From NCBI RefSeq assembly GCF_003236315.1, contig NZ_POTY01000045.1:1-33469 (forward strand): a stretch of 33,469 nucleotides of DNA, given 5' to 3'. Origin of the DNA: Micromonospora craterilacus. GTDB lineage: Bacteria; Actinomycetota; Actinomycetes; Mycobacteriales; Micromonosporaceae. Below, in pieces: positions 1 to 11,925 of the stretch (within the stretch, counting starts at the first letter, position 1; each line of letters begins with the position of its first letter). The notes beneath the pieces are model-generated. The model did not search any database. It had not been told where the DNA came from and saw only the letters and a program-made list of their open reading frames with translations. Position numbers and translations under genes: made by a program.

Positions 1-46
1 GGCCTGCCGGCTGACGCCGGCGGGCGGCGGGTTGGGCGGCGGCTAG

Positions 47-52
47 TAGACT
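47..52 (+). promoter_or_regulatory. candidate -10 box of the efp-nusB promoter
   Basis: TAGACT fits the actinobacterial housekeeping -10 pattern TAnnnT and lies 38 nt upstream of the efp start, giving a leader of about 30 nt. No convincing -35 box is seen at 16-18 nt spacing, so this rests on the -10 alone. Confidence 0.35.
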
Positions 53-90
53 TCACAGGTCTGTCCGCCAATTCATGATCAAGGCAGGAA

Positions 91-648
91 ATGGCCTCCA
101 CCAACGACCTTAAGAACGGCCTGGTACTCAACCTCGACGGAGAGCTCTGGTCCGTCGTCGAGTTCCAGCACGTCAAGCCCGGTAAGGGTGGTGCGTTCGT
201 GCGTACCACGCTGAAGAACGTGCTGTCCGGCAAGGTGGTCGACAAGACCTTCAACGCGGGCACCAAGGTCGAGACCGCGACCGTGGACAAGCGCACGATG
301 CAGTACCTCTACGCCGACGGCGAGGACTACGTCTTCATGGATCTGGAGACGTTCGACCAGATCACGGTGCCCGGCGGCACGGTCGGCGAGGCGGCCAACT
401 ATCTGCTGCCCGAGGCCGAGGCGATCGTGGCCACCCACGAGGGGGTGCCGCTCTACATCGAGCTGTCGACCTCCGTCGTGCTGGAGGTCACGTACACCGA
501 GCCGGGCCTGCAGGGCGACCGGTCCACCGGCGGCAACAAGCCGGCGACGGTGGAGACCGGCGCGACCGTGCAGGTGCCGCTCTTCATCACCACCGGCGAG
601 AAGATCAAGGTCGACACCCGCGACGGCCGTTACCTCGGCCGCGCCTGA
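91..648 (+). CDS. efp: elongation factor P
   Basis: EF-P binds ribosomes stalled on consecutive prolines and promotes peptide bond formation. The 185-residue product has the usual length and three beta-barrel domains: KOW-like domain I (about 1-63), central OB domain (about 67-125) and C-terminal OB domain (about 130-185), with GDRSTGG and the conserved end [20 protein letters not shown]. The tip of the domain I loop reads PGKGG with Lys32 at the position modified in other phyla. Actinobacterial EF-P usually keeps this lysine unmodified in a PGKGP loop, so Gly34 replaces the second proline here. ATG at 91 is preceded by a purine-rich AAGGCAGGAA. Its TGA overlaps the nusB ATG (TGATG), which suggests coupled translation. 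Confidence 0.97.
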   Translation: MASTNDLKNGLVLNLDGELWSVVEFQHVKPGKGGAFVRTTLKNVLSGKVVDKTFNAGTKVETATVDKRTMQYLYADGEDYVFMDLETFDQITVPGGTVGEAANYLLPEAEAIVATHEGVPLYIELSTSVVLEVTYTEPGLQGDRSTGGNKPATVETGATVQVPLFITTGEKIKVDTRDGRYLGRA

Positions 649-1082
649 TGGCCGAGGGTCCGAAGCAGCAGATGCCGGCGCGCCGCAAGGCGCGCAAGCG
701 GGCGCTGGACGTGCTCTTCGAGGCCGACCTGCGTGATCGTCCGCCGAGCGAGGTGCTCGCCGGCTATGTCGAGCGGATCGAGAAGCCGCGCCCCGATCAT
801 CTCGGGTACGCGGTGGGTCTCGTCGAGGGCGTGGCCGGTCACCTAGACCGGATCGACGAGCTGATCTCCAGCTACGCCGAAGGCTGGACGCTGGACCGGA
901 TGCCGGTGGTGGACCGTAACCTCGCCCGGATCGCGGTCTACGAGCTGTTGTACGTCGACGAGATCGACGACGCGGTGGCGATCAGTGAGGCCGTCGAGTT
1001 GGCCGGGCAGATGTCGACCGACGATTCGCCCCGTTTCCTCAACGGTCTGCTCGGCCGCATCGCCGAGTACGCCACTCGCTGA
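648..1082 (+). CDS. nusB: transcription antitermination factor NusB
   Basis: NusB binds BoxA RNA with NusE (ribosomal protein S10) during rRNA antitermination. The 144-residue all-helical protein has the family's N-terminal ARRKARKRALDVLFEADLR block (about 11-29), an arginine-rich surface expected to contact RNA, and the C-terminal VAISEAVELAG ... RFLNGLLGRIAE motif (about 113-140). Its start overlaps the efp stop by one base, the efp-nusB arrangement common in Actinobacteria. The stop codon lies inside a 20-bp tandem duplication, and a strong hairpin follows about 50 nt downstream. Confidence 0.96.
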   Translation: MAEGPKQQMPARRKARKRALDVLFEADLRDRPPSEVLAGYVERIEKPRPDHLGYAVGLVEGVAGHLDRIDELISSYAEGWTLDRMPVVDRNLARIAVYELLYVDEIDDAVAISEAVELAGQMSTDDSPRFLNGLLGRIAEYATR

Positions 1083-1108
1083 GGCGGGACGCCACCCGCT
1101 GAGGCGGG
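1069..1108 (+). repeat. 20-bp tandem duplication across the nusB stop
   Basis: Two directly adjacent 20-bp units (1069-1088 and 1089-1108) differ at one position, ACTCG versus ACCCG. The first unit contains the last NusB codons and the TGA. The second is entirely 3' untranslated. It looks like a recent slippage-type duplication. Confidence 0.8.
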
Positions 1109-1131
1109 CTCGGCCGCGCCAGGCGTATCCG

Positions 1132-1168
1132 ACGAAAGGGCCCGTGCCGGATGGCACGGGCCCTTCGT
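1132..1168. terminator. bidirectional terminator between convergent nusB and bldD
   Basis: Perfect 13-bp arms (1136-1148 and 1153-1165, AAGGGCCCGTGCC and its complement) enclose a GGAT tetraloop. Three further pairs lie beyond one bulged A. The hairpin sits between two convergent genes, and with A/T ends on both sides it can serve both strands. Confidence 0.85.
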
Positions 1169-1182
1169 GGCGACAGCGCAGG

Positions 1183-1671
1183 TCAGGAGGCGAAGAAGGC
1201 GCGCGGGTCGGCGACCAGCACGCCGTGCTCGGTGAGCCGCTCGATCAGGCCGGACGGCGAGGCGTCGTAGACGATCGCCAGGGCGCGCAGGTCGTCGGCG
1301 CGGATCGACAGCACCCGGCCGTTGTAGTCACCGCGCTGCTGCTGGATGGCGCGGGCGTAGCGGGCGACGTAGGCGAGGTCCTCGCTGGCTTCGTCGTAGA
1401 GCCGCTCCAGGTCCAGCACGATCTTGCTGGTGGGCTCGTGCCGCACCCCGCTGCCGTCGGGCAGCAGCTCCGACACCGGAACGCGGTAGAACTCGGCCAG
1501 CTCGGCCAGGCGGGACACGGTGACGGCCCGGTCGCCGCGCTCGTACGAGCCGACCACCACCGCCTTCCAGCGCCCGTTCGACTTCTCCTCCACCCCCTGC
1601 AGGGACAGGCCCTGCTGCTGGCGGATGGAGCGCAGACGGGCGCCCAGAGACTTGGCGTATTCAGAGGGCAT
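1183..1671 (-). CDS. bldD: developmental regulator BldD
   Basis: BldD is the c-di-GMP-dependent repressor of sporulation genes in Streptomyces and relatives. The 162-residue product matches closely: an N-terminal HTH_3/Xre DNA-binding domain (about 5-70, with the near-invariant GRWKAVVVGSYERGDRAVTV block) and a C-terminal ligand domain (about 82-162). The c-di-GMP signature RxD-X8-RxxD is present as RGD (113-115) and RADD (124-127), so ligand binding is expected. ATG at 1671 is preceded by GGGAG at suitable spacing. It is transcribed toward nusB, from a good promoter at 1725-1753. A conserved efp-nusB-bldD neighbourhood is known in Streptomyces. Confidence 0.96.
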   Translation of the reverse strand: MPSEYAKSLGARLRSIRQQQGLSLQGVEEKSNGRWKAVVVGSYERGDRAVTVSRLAELAEFYRVPVSELLPDGSGVRHEPTSKIVLDLERLYDEASEDLAYVARYARAIQQQRGDYNGRVLSIRADDLRALAIVYDASPSGLIERLTEHGVLVADPRAFFAS

Positions 1672-1724
1672 TCGGACACTCCCAGTGCTGCTCGGGGTTC
1701 TCCCAGCGATCGCTACGGAGCGTG

Positions 1725-1753
1725 ACGGTACGGGGATTCGTAAACGTGGTCAA
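1725..1753 (-). promoter_or_regulatory. predicted bldD promoter
   Basis: On the minus strand, TTGACC (1753-1748) and TACCGT (1730-1725) are separated by exactly 17 nt, a good housekeeping sigma match. The predicted start near 1718 gives a leader of about 47 nt. BldD is autoregulatory in Streptomyces. I could not find a clean BldD palindrome here. Confidence 0.6.
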
Positions 1754-1884
1754 GTGGTCGTGACCTTCCCGTTGGGCACGCTGGGTGAGTTGTCCCGTTT
1801 CGCCAGGCTGAGTGCCGGGTCAGTGGATGTCGCACGATCGTGGCGCAGCACACCGTGCCCGACCGCGATCGGGGCGTCGACCAC

Positions 1885-1893
1885 TGGTAACGT
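1885..1893 (+). promoter_or_regulatory. candidate extended -10 promoter of the pyr operon
   Basis: TGGTAACGT contains TGn followed by TAACGT, an extended -10. No good -35 is visible. Initiation near 1900 would give a leader of about 87 nt holding the PyrR-binding hairpin. The rest of the bldD-pyrR gap (1672-1986) shows only a 10-bp palindrome CACGATCGTG at 1833-1842. Confidence 0.4.
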
Positions 1894-1944
1894 GACCGGA
1901 GCCCCTCCGCCGACCGCCTGCGGCCGGTCCGGAGGTTCCGACGT

Positions 1945-1980
1945 CCTTTAACGACCCGTCCCGTGAGGCGGGGAAGGAGG
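1945..1980 (+). promoter_or_regulatory. PyrR-binding RNA hairpin overlapping the pyrR ribosome-binding site
   Basis: The leader shows the PyrR-site hallmarks in order: a lower stem CCTT/AAGG (1945-1948 with 1974-1977), the UUUAA segment, an upper stem CCCG/CGGG (1955-1958 with 1969-1972), and a UCC-n-GUGAGG cap (1959-1968). The lower stem includes part of the AAGGAGG Shine-Dalgarno (1974-1980), 6 nt before the pyrR GTG. UMP/UTP-loaded PyrR bound here would mask the ribosome site. This is translational repression as described for mycobacteria, rather than the Bacillus attenuation mechanism. No terminator/antiterminator pair is seen. Confidence 0.8.
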
Positions 1981-1986
1981 TCTGCC

Positions 1987-2571
1987 GTGGCGTACCCATC
2001 GGCTGCCCGCTCGTCGCCACCGCGACAACCCTCGGTGAAGGTGATTCTGACCAGCGCCGACGTGCAACGCGTCGTCGACCGGATCGCCCACCAGATCCTC
2101 GAGAAGACCCAGGGCGCGGCCGACACCGTGCTGCTCGGCATCCCGACCCGCGGCGCCCCCCTCGCCCGGCGGCTCGCCGACCGGATCAGCGCCTTCGAGA
2201 ACATCGCCGTCCCGGTCGGCGTGCTCGACATCACCCTCTACCGCGACGACCTGCGCCGGCACGCCACCCGGGCGGTCGGCCCCACCCAGCTGCCGTCGGG
2301 CGGCATCGACGGCATGCGGGTGGTCCTCGTCGACGACGTGCTCTTCTCCGGCCGCACCGTGCGCGCCGCCCTCGACGCGCTGGGCGACCTCGGCCGGCCG
2401 GCGTCCGTGCAGCTGGCCGTGCTGGTCGACCGGGGGCACCGGCAGTTGCCGATCCGCGCCGACTACGTCGGCAAGAACATCCCGACCGCGCTGGCCGAGA
2501 GCGTGAAGGTGACGCTGGCCGAGACCGACGGCGCGGACGAGGTCCGGCTCTACGGGGAGACTCCACGGTGA
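1987..2571 (+). CDS. pyrR: bifunctional pyr operon regulator / uracil phosphoribosyltransferase PyrR
   Basis: PyrR is an RNA-binding repressor of pyrimidine genes and often has weak UPRTase activity. The protein (194 residues from GTG 1987) has a type I PRTase fold, with [16 protein letters not shown] near the N-terminal third and the PRPP-binding loop [18 protein letters not shown]. The start was chosen because AAGGAGG lies 6 nt upstream. An in-frame GTG at 1963 would fall inside the regulatory hairpin and lacks its own Shine-Dalgarno. First gene of the pyr operon. A repeat-like sequence fills the 55 nt before pyrB. Confidence 0.94.
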   Translation: MAYPSAARSSPPRQPSVKVILTSADVQRVVDRIAHQILEKTQGAADTVLLGIPTRGAPLARRLADRISAFENIAVPVGVLDITLYRDDLRRHATRAVGPTQLPSGGIDGMRVVLVDDVLFSGRTVRAALDALGDLGRPASVQLAVLVDRGHRQLPIRADYVGKNIPTALAESVKVTLAETDGADEVRLYGETPR

Positions 2572-2620
2572 GCGCGAGCAGTGCAGCGCAGCGGAGCCCC
2601 GCAGTCGCGAACGAAAGGCC
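2572..2620 (+). repeat. REP-like repeat in the pyrR-pyrB spacer
   Basis: The spacer begins GTGAGCGCGAG and ends GAGCCCCGCAGTCGCGAAC. The same framework recurs inside pyrC (4345-4392) as GTGAGCGGGAG and CGAGCCCCGCACTCGCGAAC, with a differing middle. The left end overlaps the last bases of pyrR. Dispersed GC-rich repeats of this kind are, as I recall, common in Micromonospora genomes, but I could not check copy number. Confidence 0.6.
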
Positions 2621-2626
2621 GGCACT

Positions 2627-3553
2627 GTGATCAGGCACCTGCTCTCCGGCGCCGACCTGGACGCCGACACCGCCACCCAGATCCTGGACACCGCCGCCGA
2701 GATGGCCGCCGTGTCCGGCCGCGAGGTCAAGAAGCTGCCCGCGCTGCGTGGCCGCACCGTGGTGAACCTCTTCTACGAGGACTCCACCCGCACCCGGATC
2801 TCCTTCGAGGCGGCGGCCAAGCGGCTCAGCGCCGACGTGATCAATTTCTCGGCGAAGGGGTCCAGCGTCGCCAAGGGCGAGAGCCTGAAGGACACCGCGC
2901 TGACTTTGCAGGCGATGGGCGCCGACGCGGTGGTCGTGCGGCACCCCGCCTCCGGTGCCCCGCACCGGCTCGCCGACTGGGTCGACGGCTCGGTGGTCAA
3001 CGCCGGTGACGGCACCCACGAGCATCCCACCCAGGCGCTGCTCGACGCGTACACCATGCGGTCCCGGCTGGGCCGGTTGGCCGGCCTGTCGGTCGCGGTG
3101 GTGGGCGACGTGCTGCACTCCCGGGTGGCCCGTTCCAACGTGCTGCTGCTGTCCACCCTCGGTGCCAAGGTCACCCTGGTCGGGCCGCCGACCCTCATCC
3201 CGCTCGACATCGCCGCCGCCCTCGCCCCCGGCACCGACGTCTGCTACGACCTCGACGCGGTGCTGCCGTCCTCGGACGTGGTGATGATGCTGCGGGTGCA
3301 GCGGGAGCGGATGAACGACTCCTACTTCCCGTCCGCCCGCGAGTACGCCCGCCGCTACGGCCTCGACGGCCCACGGATGCGCCGGCTGCCCGAGCACGCG
3401 ATCGTCATGCACCCCGGGCCGATGAACCGGGGCATGGAGATCGCGCCGGAGGTCGCCGACTCGCCTCGCTCCACCATCGTCGAACAGGTCGCCAACGGGG
3501 TCTCCGTCCGGATGGCCGTCCTCTACCTGCTGCTCGGGGGGAACAACCGGTGA
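2627..3553 (+). CDS. pyrB: aspartate carbamoyltransferase catalytic subunit
   Basis: ATCase condenses carbamoyl phosphate with L-aspartate to carbamoyl aspartate, the committed step of pyrimidine synthesis. At 308 residues it has the normal catalytic-chain length. The carbamoyl-phosphate loop STRTR is at 53-57 in the [13 protein letters not shown] context. HPTQALLD and the C-terminal HPGPMNRG (262-269) follow the family pattern. No pyrI regulatory chain is nearby, as usual in Actinobacteria. GTG at 2627 is used. The stop overlaps the pyrC GTG by 4 nt (GTGA), implying coupled translation and perhaps association with dihydroorotase. Confidence 0.97.
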   Translation: MIRHLLSGADLDADTATQILDTAAEMAAVSGREVKKLPALRGRTVVNLFYEDSTRTRISFEAAAKRLSADVINFSAKGSSVAKGESLKDTALTLQAMGADAVVVRHPASGAPHRLADWVDGSVVNAGDGTHEHPTQALLDAYTMRSRLGRLAGLSVAVVGDVLHSRVARSNVLLLSTLGAKVTLVGPPTLIPLDIAAALAPGTDVCYDLDAVLPSSDVVMMLRVQRERMNDSYFPSAREYARRYGLDGPRMRRLPEHAIVMHPGPMNRGMEIAPEVADSPRSTIVEQVANGVSVRMAVLYLLLGGNNR

Positions 3554-4881
3554 ACTCGCACCTGATCAGGAACGTCAGCGTGCTCGGCGCCACGCCGACC
3601 GACCTGCTGATCCGCGACGGCGTGGTGGCCGAGGTCGGCCCGGGCCTGTCCGCGCCGGACGCCACCGTCGTCGACGCCGCCGGGCTGGTCGCCCTGCCCG
3701 GCCTGGTCGACCTGCACACCCACCTGCGCGAGCCCGGCCGGGAGGACGCCGAGACCGTCGAGACCGGTTCCCGGGCGGCGGCGCTGGGCGGTTACACCGC
3801 GGTCTGCGCGATGGCGAACACCTCGCCGGTGGCGGACACCGCGGGTGTGGTGGAGCAGGTCTGGCGGCTCGGCCGGGAGGCCGGGCTGGTCGACGTGCAG
3901 CCGATCGGCGCGGTCACCGTCGGGCTGGCCGGCGAGCGCCTCGCCGAGCTGGGCGCGATGGCCGACTCCGCGGCCCGGGTGCGGATCTTCTCCGACGACG
4001 GGCACTGCGTCGCCGACCCGAAGCTGATGCGTCGCGCGCTGGAGTACGTCAAGGCGTTCGACGGGATCATCGCCCAGCACGCCGAGGAGCCCCGGCTCAC
4101 CGAGGGCGCGCAGATGCACGAGGGCGAGGTCTCCACCCGGCTGGGCCTGACCGGCTGGCCGGCGGTGGCCGAGGAGGCGATCATCGCCCGGGATGTGCTG
4201 CTGGCCGAGCACGTCGGCAGCCGGCTGCACGTCTGCCACGTCTCCACCGCCGGCAGCGTCGAGGTGCTGCGCCAGGCCAAGGCCCGGGGGGTACGCGTCA
4301 CCGCCGAGGTGACCCCGCACCACCTGCTGCTCACCGATGCACTCGTGAGCGGGAGGAGTGAGCTTGCGAGCCCCGCACTCGCGAACAACTGGAGCCCAGC
4401 CGGAGCCTACGACCCGGTCTTCAAGGTGAACCCGCCGCTGCGTACCGCCGCCGACATCGCCGCCCTGCGGGCCGCGCTGGTCGACGGGGTGATCGACATC
4501 ATCGCCACCGACCACGCCCCGCACGCGGTGGAGGACAAGGAGTGCGAGTGGGCGTACGCCCGGCCGGGCATGCTCGGGCTGGAGACGGCGCTGTCGATCG
4601 CGCTCGACGTGCTCGGCCCCGAGTGGGACGTGATCGCCGAGCGGATGTCGCGCACCCCGGCCCGGATCGCCGGGCTGACCGAGCACGGCCACGACCCGGC
4701 TCCGGGCGCGCCGGCCAATCTGACCCTGGTCGACCCGGCGGCCCGTCGGGTGATCGACCCGGCGGAGTCGGCCAGTCGCAGCCGCAACACCCCGTACGCC
4801 CGGATGACGCTGCCGGGTCGCATCGTGGCGACCTTCCTGCGTGGCGAGGCGACGGTTCTGGACGGAAAGGCTCTCAAGTGA
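3550..4881 (+). CDS. pyrC: dihydroorotase with an in-frame repeat-derived insertion
   Basis: Dihydroorotase cyclises carbamoyl aspartate to dihydroorotate. This class I amidohydrolase (443 residues) has the metal-binding HTH motif at 56-58 ([10 protein letters not shown]), the FSDDGH segment giving the bridging Asp of bacterial class I enzymes, [15 protein letters not shown] and IIATDHAPH (catalytic Asp321). Between TDAL and [14 protein letters not shown], where homologues have at most a few residues, about 20 extra residues (266-285) are encoded by a copy of the repeat also seen upstream of pyrB. The frame is kept and all catalytic motifs survive, so the enzyme is probably active with an extra surface loop. 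GTGA overlaps join it to pyrB and carA. Confidence 0.96.
   Translation: MNSHLIRNVSVLGATPTDLLIRDGVVAEVGPGLSAPDATVVDAAGLVALPGLVDLHTHLREPGREDAETVETGSRAAALGGYTAVCAMANTSPVADTAGVVEQVWRLGREAGLVDVQPIGAVTVGLAGERLAELGAMADSAARVRIFSDDGHCVADPKLMRRALEYVKAFDGIIAQHAEEPRLTEGAQMHEGEVSTRLGLTGWPAVAEEAIIARDVLLAEHVGSRLHVCHVSTAGSVEVLRQAKARGVRVTAEVTPHHLLLTDALVSGRSELASPALANNWSPAGAYDPVFKVNPPLRTAADIAALRAALVDGVIDIIATDHAPHAVEDKECEWAYARPGMLGLETALSIALDVLGPEWDVIAERMSRTPARIAGLTEHGHDPAPGAPANLTLVDPAARRVIDPAESASRSRNTPYARMTLPGRIVATFLRGEATVLDGKALK
4345..4392 (+). repeat. intragenic copy of the REP-like repeat inside pyrC
   Basis: Starts GTGAGCGGGAG and ends GCCCCGCACTCGCGAAC, matching the framework of the copy at 2572-2620. It is read in frame as part of an extra loop at residues 266-285 of dihydroorotase. 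The insertion is a multiple of three and has no stop in the pyrC frame. Confidence 0.65.
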
Positions 4882-6030
4882 AGCGCAGGCACGCGATCCT
4901 CGTCCTGGAGGACGGGCGCACGTTCCACGGCGAGGCGTACGGCAGCGTCGGGGAGACCTTCGGCGAGGCGGTCTTCAACACCGGGATGACCGGCTACCAG
5001 GAGACGCTCACCGACCCGTCGTACCACCGTCAGGTGGTGGTGCAGACCGCTCCGCACATCGGGAACACCGGCGTCAACGCCGAGGACGACGAGTCGCGGC
5101 GGATCTGGGTTGCCGGTTACGTGGTCCGCGACCCCGCCCGGCTCAGCTCGAACTGGCGCGCCACCGGCGGGCTGGAGGACCGGCTCGCCACCGAGGGCGT
5201 GGTCGGCATCAGCGGGGTGGACACCCGGGCGCTGACCCGGCACCTGCGCGAACGTGGGGCGATGCGGGTCGGCATCTCCAGCGTCGACGACGACCCGCGG
5301 GCGCTGCTGGCCCGGGTGCGCCAGTCGCCGCAGATGCTCGGCGCGGACCTCTCCGCCGAGGTGACCACGACGGCGCCGTACGTGGTCGCCGCCGAGGGGG
5401 AGCACCGGTTCACGGTGGCCGCGCTGGACCTGGGCATCAAGCGCAACGTGCCGCGTCGGCTCGCCGCGCGTGGCGTCACCACCCACGTGCTGCCGGCCAA
5501 CTCGACCATCGAGGAGCTGCTGGCCACCGGCGCGGACGCGGTCTTCTTCTCGCCCGGTCCGGGTGACCCGGCCACCGCCGACGGTCCCGTCGCGTTGGCC
5601 CGGGAGGTGCTGCGTCGCGAGGTGCCGCTGTTCGGCATCTGCTTCGGCAGCCAGATCCTCGGCCGGGCGCTCGGCTTCGGCACGTACAAGCTCGGCTACG
5701 GCCACCGGGGCATCAACCAGCCGGTCCTCGACCGGGTCACCGGCAAGGTGGAGGTGACCAGCCACAACCACGGCTTCGCGGTGCAGCTGCCCGGCGTACA
5801 GCCGGGTGCGGTCGTCCCCGACCAGGTGATCGAGACCGAGTTCGGTGGCGTGCAGGTGAGCCATCTCTGCCTCAATGACAACGTGGTCGAGGGGCTGCGG
5901 GCGCGTGACGTGCCCGCCTTCACCGTCCAGTACCACCCGGAGGCGGCGGCCGGTCCGCACGACGCGGACTACCTCTTCGACCGGTTCGCCGAGTTGATCG
6001 AGGGCCGGACCCACAGCGAGGGGCGCACGA

Positions 6031-6038
<8 letters not shown>
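4878..6038 (+). CDS. carA: carbamoyl-phosphate synthase small (glutaminase) chain
   Basis: CarA hydrolyses glutamine and passes ammonia to CarB for carbamoyl phosphate synthesis, used for both pyrimidines and arginine. The 386-residue product has an N-terminal CPSase small-chain domain (about 3-135) and a class I glutamine amidotransferase domain (about 180-375). The catalytic triad is visible: Cys255 in GICFGSQ, and His353 and Glu355 in QYHPEA. The oxyanion-site segment SPGPGDP is upstream. The GTG at 4878 overlaps the pyrC stop by 4 nt. An open frame extends further upstream inside pyrC, but homology begins at [11 protein letters not shown]. It overlaps carB by 8 nt. Confidence 0.96.
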
Positions 6039-9458
<3,420 letters not shown>

Positions 9459-9459
<1 letters not shown>

Positions 9460-10499
9460 TGTTCGAGCGGACGGTGCGGCGTGGGCTGTTCCGGGTCGGC
9501 GGTGGGGACGCGGAGACGGCGCACGAGTTCACGTTGCGGCGGTTGGCCGCGCTGTCGCGGATGCCGGTCGCGCTGGCGGCGTTGCGGGCCCGGTACGCCG
9601 TGGCGTCGCCCCGCACGGTGTTCGGGGTGCGGTTCCCGAACCCGGTTGGCCTGGCCGCCGGGATGGACAAGGACGGCGCCGCCCTGCCGGCGTGGCCGGC
9701 GCTGGGCTTCGGCTTCGTCGAGGTCGGCACGGTGACGGCGCACCCGCAGCCGGGCAACCCCCGGCCGCGGCTGTTCCGGCTGCCGGACAGCGAGGCAGTG
9801 ATCAACCGGATGGGCTTCAACAACGCCGGCGCGGCGGCGCTGGCGGCCCGGCTCGCGGCGCTGCCCCGCCCGCTCGGCGTACCGCTGGGGATCTCGCTCG
9901 GCAAGTCGAAGGTGACGGCGCTGGACGAGGCCGTGGCCGACTACCAGGCGTCGTACCGCGCGTTGCGCGGGCATGGCGACTACTTCGCGGTCAACGTCTC
10001 CTCCCCGAACACTCCGGGGCTGCGGGCGTTGCAGGACCGGGCCCACCTGGACGCGTTGCTGGCCGCGTTGGTCGGCGAGAAGCCGGTGCTGGTGAAGATC
10101 GCGCCCGACCTGACCGAGCAGGCCGTCGCCGAGCTGCTGGAGGTCTGCCTGGCCCGGGGCGCCGCCGGGGTGATCGCCACGAACACCACGCTGGGCCGCG
10201 ACGGGCTCGCCCCGGCCGACCGGGGCCGCGCCGGCGAGGCGGGCGGCCTGTCCGGCCGGCCGCTGGCCGACCGGGCCCGGCAGGTGGTCGCCTTCGTCCA
10301 CGCCGAGACGGGCGGGCGGCTGCCGATCATCGGCGTGGGCGGCATTGTCGACCCCGACGACGCCACCCGGATGTTCGACGCCGGCGCCAGCCTGGTGCAG
10401 CTCTACACCGGCTTCATCTACCGCGGGCCGGCCCTGCCCCGCGCGGTCGCCCGCGCCGCAACAGCCGCCCCGACATCTGCACGAACCACGGCACGATGA
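9459..10499 (+). CDS. pyrD: dihydroorotate dehydrogenase (quinone), class 2
   Basis: PyrD oxidises dihydroorotate to orotate with FMN and passes electrons to the quinone pool. The class 2 identity follows from the N-terminal amphipathic extension ([14 protein letters not shown], about 19-32) that docks to the membrane, the FMN segment LAAGMDKDG (about 65-73) and NVSSPNTPG (179-187) with the catalytic serine; class 1 enzymes use cysteine. The 346-residue length is typical. ATG at 9459 overlaps the carB stop by one base. The open frame continues upstream into carB, but homology starts here. bioA follows after a 110-nt gap containing a long palindrome. Confidence 0.96.
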
Positions 10500-10511
10500 C
10501 CACCCCCGCCG

Positions 10512-10588
10512 CCCGCGATCATGCACTTTCTGCCGGGGCGAACGCGGCATACGGGACACAACGGCGACCAGAAGTGCAAGATCGCGGG
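10512..10588. repeat. 77-bp palindromic element between pyrD and bioA
   Basis: Left arm 10512-10532 (ending GATCATGCACTTTCTG) and right arm 10569-10588 (starting CAGAAGTGCAAGATCGCG) are inverted copies over about 20 bp with one mismatch and one extra T. They flank 36 nt. From memory, GATCTTGCACTT-type palindromes recur between genes in Micromonospora-like genomes. It could fold as RNA and act as a terminator or processing site, or be a MITE/REP unit. Confidence 0.7.
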
Positions 10589-10609
10589 ACAGCGGGGGCG
10601 GGGGGGCTG

Positions 10610-11884
10610 ATGACGCCTGAGGAGATAGTTGCCGCGGATGCGGCGCATGTTTGGCATCCGTACAGCACGTTGCCGCCGGCGGTGGCGCCGTATGTGGTGG
10701 ACGGCGCCCAGGGGGTGCGGCTGCGGCTGGCCGACGGGCGTGAGCTGGTCGACGGGATGTCGTCCTGGTGGTCGGCGATCCACGGCTACCGGCACCCGGT
10801 GCTGGACGCGGCGGTGACCGAGCAGCTGGGCCGGATGAGCCACGTCATGTTCGGCGGGCTGACCCATGCGCCCGCCGTGGAGCTGGCCCGCACCCTGGTT
10901 GAGTTGGCGCCCGACGGGTTGGCGCACGTGTTCCTGGCCGACTCCGGCTCGGTCAGCGTCGAGGTCGCGGTGAAGATGTGCCTGCAGTACCAGCGGGCCA
11001 CCGGCCAGCCGCAGCGCCGCCGGCTGGGCACCTGGCGGGGCGGCTACCACGGCGACACGTTCCACCCGATGAGCGTCTGCGATCCCGAGGGCGGCATGCA
11101 CCACCTCTGGGGCGACGTGCTGCCCCGGCAGGTCTTCGCCCCGGCACCGCCGGGCGGCTTCGACTCCGCGCCGGATCCGGCGTACGAGGCGGCGCTGGTC
11201 GACGCGGTCGAGCGGCACGCCCACGAACTGGCCGCGGTGATCGTGGAGCCGGTGGTGCAGGGCGCCGGTGGGATGCGCTTCCACCACCCGCACTACCTGC
11301 GGGTGCTGCGCGAGGTGACCCGGGCGCACGGCGTGCTGCTGATCTTCGACGAGATCGCCACCGGTTTCGGCCGTACCGGGACGATGTTCGCCGCCGAGCA
11401 CGCCGGGGTCGTTCCGGACGTGATGTGCGTCGGCAAGGCGCTCACCGGTGGCTACCTCACCCTGGCCGCCGCGCTGTGCACGGCGGAGGTGGCGCGGGGC
11501 ATCCGCACCGGCGGCGTCCTGGCGCACGGACCGACGTTCATGGGCAATCCGCTTGCCTGCGCGGTCGCCAACGCCTCCCTGGGCCTGCTGCGGGCCGGGG
11601 ACTGGGCCGGGCAGGTATCGAGGCTTGAGCGGGGTCTGCGCGCCGGTCTGGAGCCGCTGCGCGGCGCGCCGGGGGTGGCGGACGTCCGGGTGCTCGGCGG
11701 GATCGGCGTGGTGCAGCTGGATCACGAGGTGGACCTCGCCGGCGCCACGGCCGCCGCGGTGGCCCAGGGGGTGTGGCTGCGCCCGTTCCGCGATCTGGTC
11801 TACACCATGCCGCCGTACGTCACCGACGACGCCGACCTGGCACTGATCGCGGCAGGGGTCGCGGCGGCGGTCAAGGCGGGCTGA
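10610..11884 (+). CDS. bioA: adenosylmethionine-8-amino-7-oxononanoate aminotransferase
   Basis: BioA makes 7,8-diaminopelargonate from KAPA in biotin synthesis, using SAM as amino donor and PLP as cofactor. The 424-residue product matches BioA rather than a generic class III transaminase: WHPYSTL at the N-terminus, [13 protein letters not shown] (substrate-site tryptophans), [51 protein letters not shown]-binding Lys276 in [14 protein letters not shown], and [16 protein letters not shown] at 10610 follows a run of G. No other bio gene is in the window. Its place between pyrD and pyrF interrupts an otherwise standard pyrimidine operon, so it probably arrived by insertion or rearrangement. metK (15440) makes its co-substrate, but that proximity may be coincidence. 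Confidence 0.93.
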   Translation: MTPEEIVAADAAHVWHPYSTLPPAVAPYVVDGAQGVRLRLADGRELVDGMSSWWSAIHGYRHPVLDAAVTEQLGRMSHVMFGGLTHAPAVELARTLVELAPDGLAHVFLADSGSVSVEVAVKMCLQYQRATGQPQRRRLGTWRGGYHGDTFHPMSVCDPEGGMHHLWGDVLPRQVFAPAPPGGFDSAPDPAYEAALVDAVERHAHELAAVIVEPVVQGAGGMRFHHPHYLRVLREVTRAHGVLLIFDEIATGFGRTGTMFAAEHAGVVPDVMCVGKALTGGYLTLAAALCTAEVARGIRTGGVLAHGPTFMGNPLACAVANASLGLLRAGDWAGQVSRLERGLRAGLEPLRGAPGVADVRVLGGIGVVQLDHEVDLAGATAAAVAQGVWLRPFRDLVYTMPPYVTDDADLALIAAGVAAAVKAG

Positions 11885-11925
11885 GTCGGCGTGGCCGGCG
11901 GAGGACGAGAGGAAGGCACGGCGGT

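Noticed and set aside
1..46. End of an upstream gene with a stop at 44-46
   Set aside because: One frame ends in a Gly-rich stretch and TAG at 44-46, but 14 residues are too few to identify a gene.
1672..1770. BldD operator in the bldD promoter region
   Set aside because: TnAC and GTnA half-sites occur, but none in the expected inverted spacing, so I did not annotate one.
1963..1986. Upstream GTG as the pyrR start
   Set aside because: It lies inside the PyrR-binding hairpin with no Shine-Dalgarno, while GTG 1987 has AAGGAGG 6 nt upstream.
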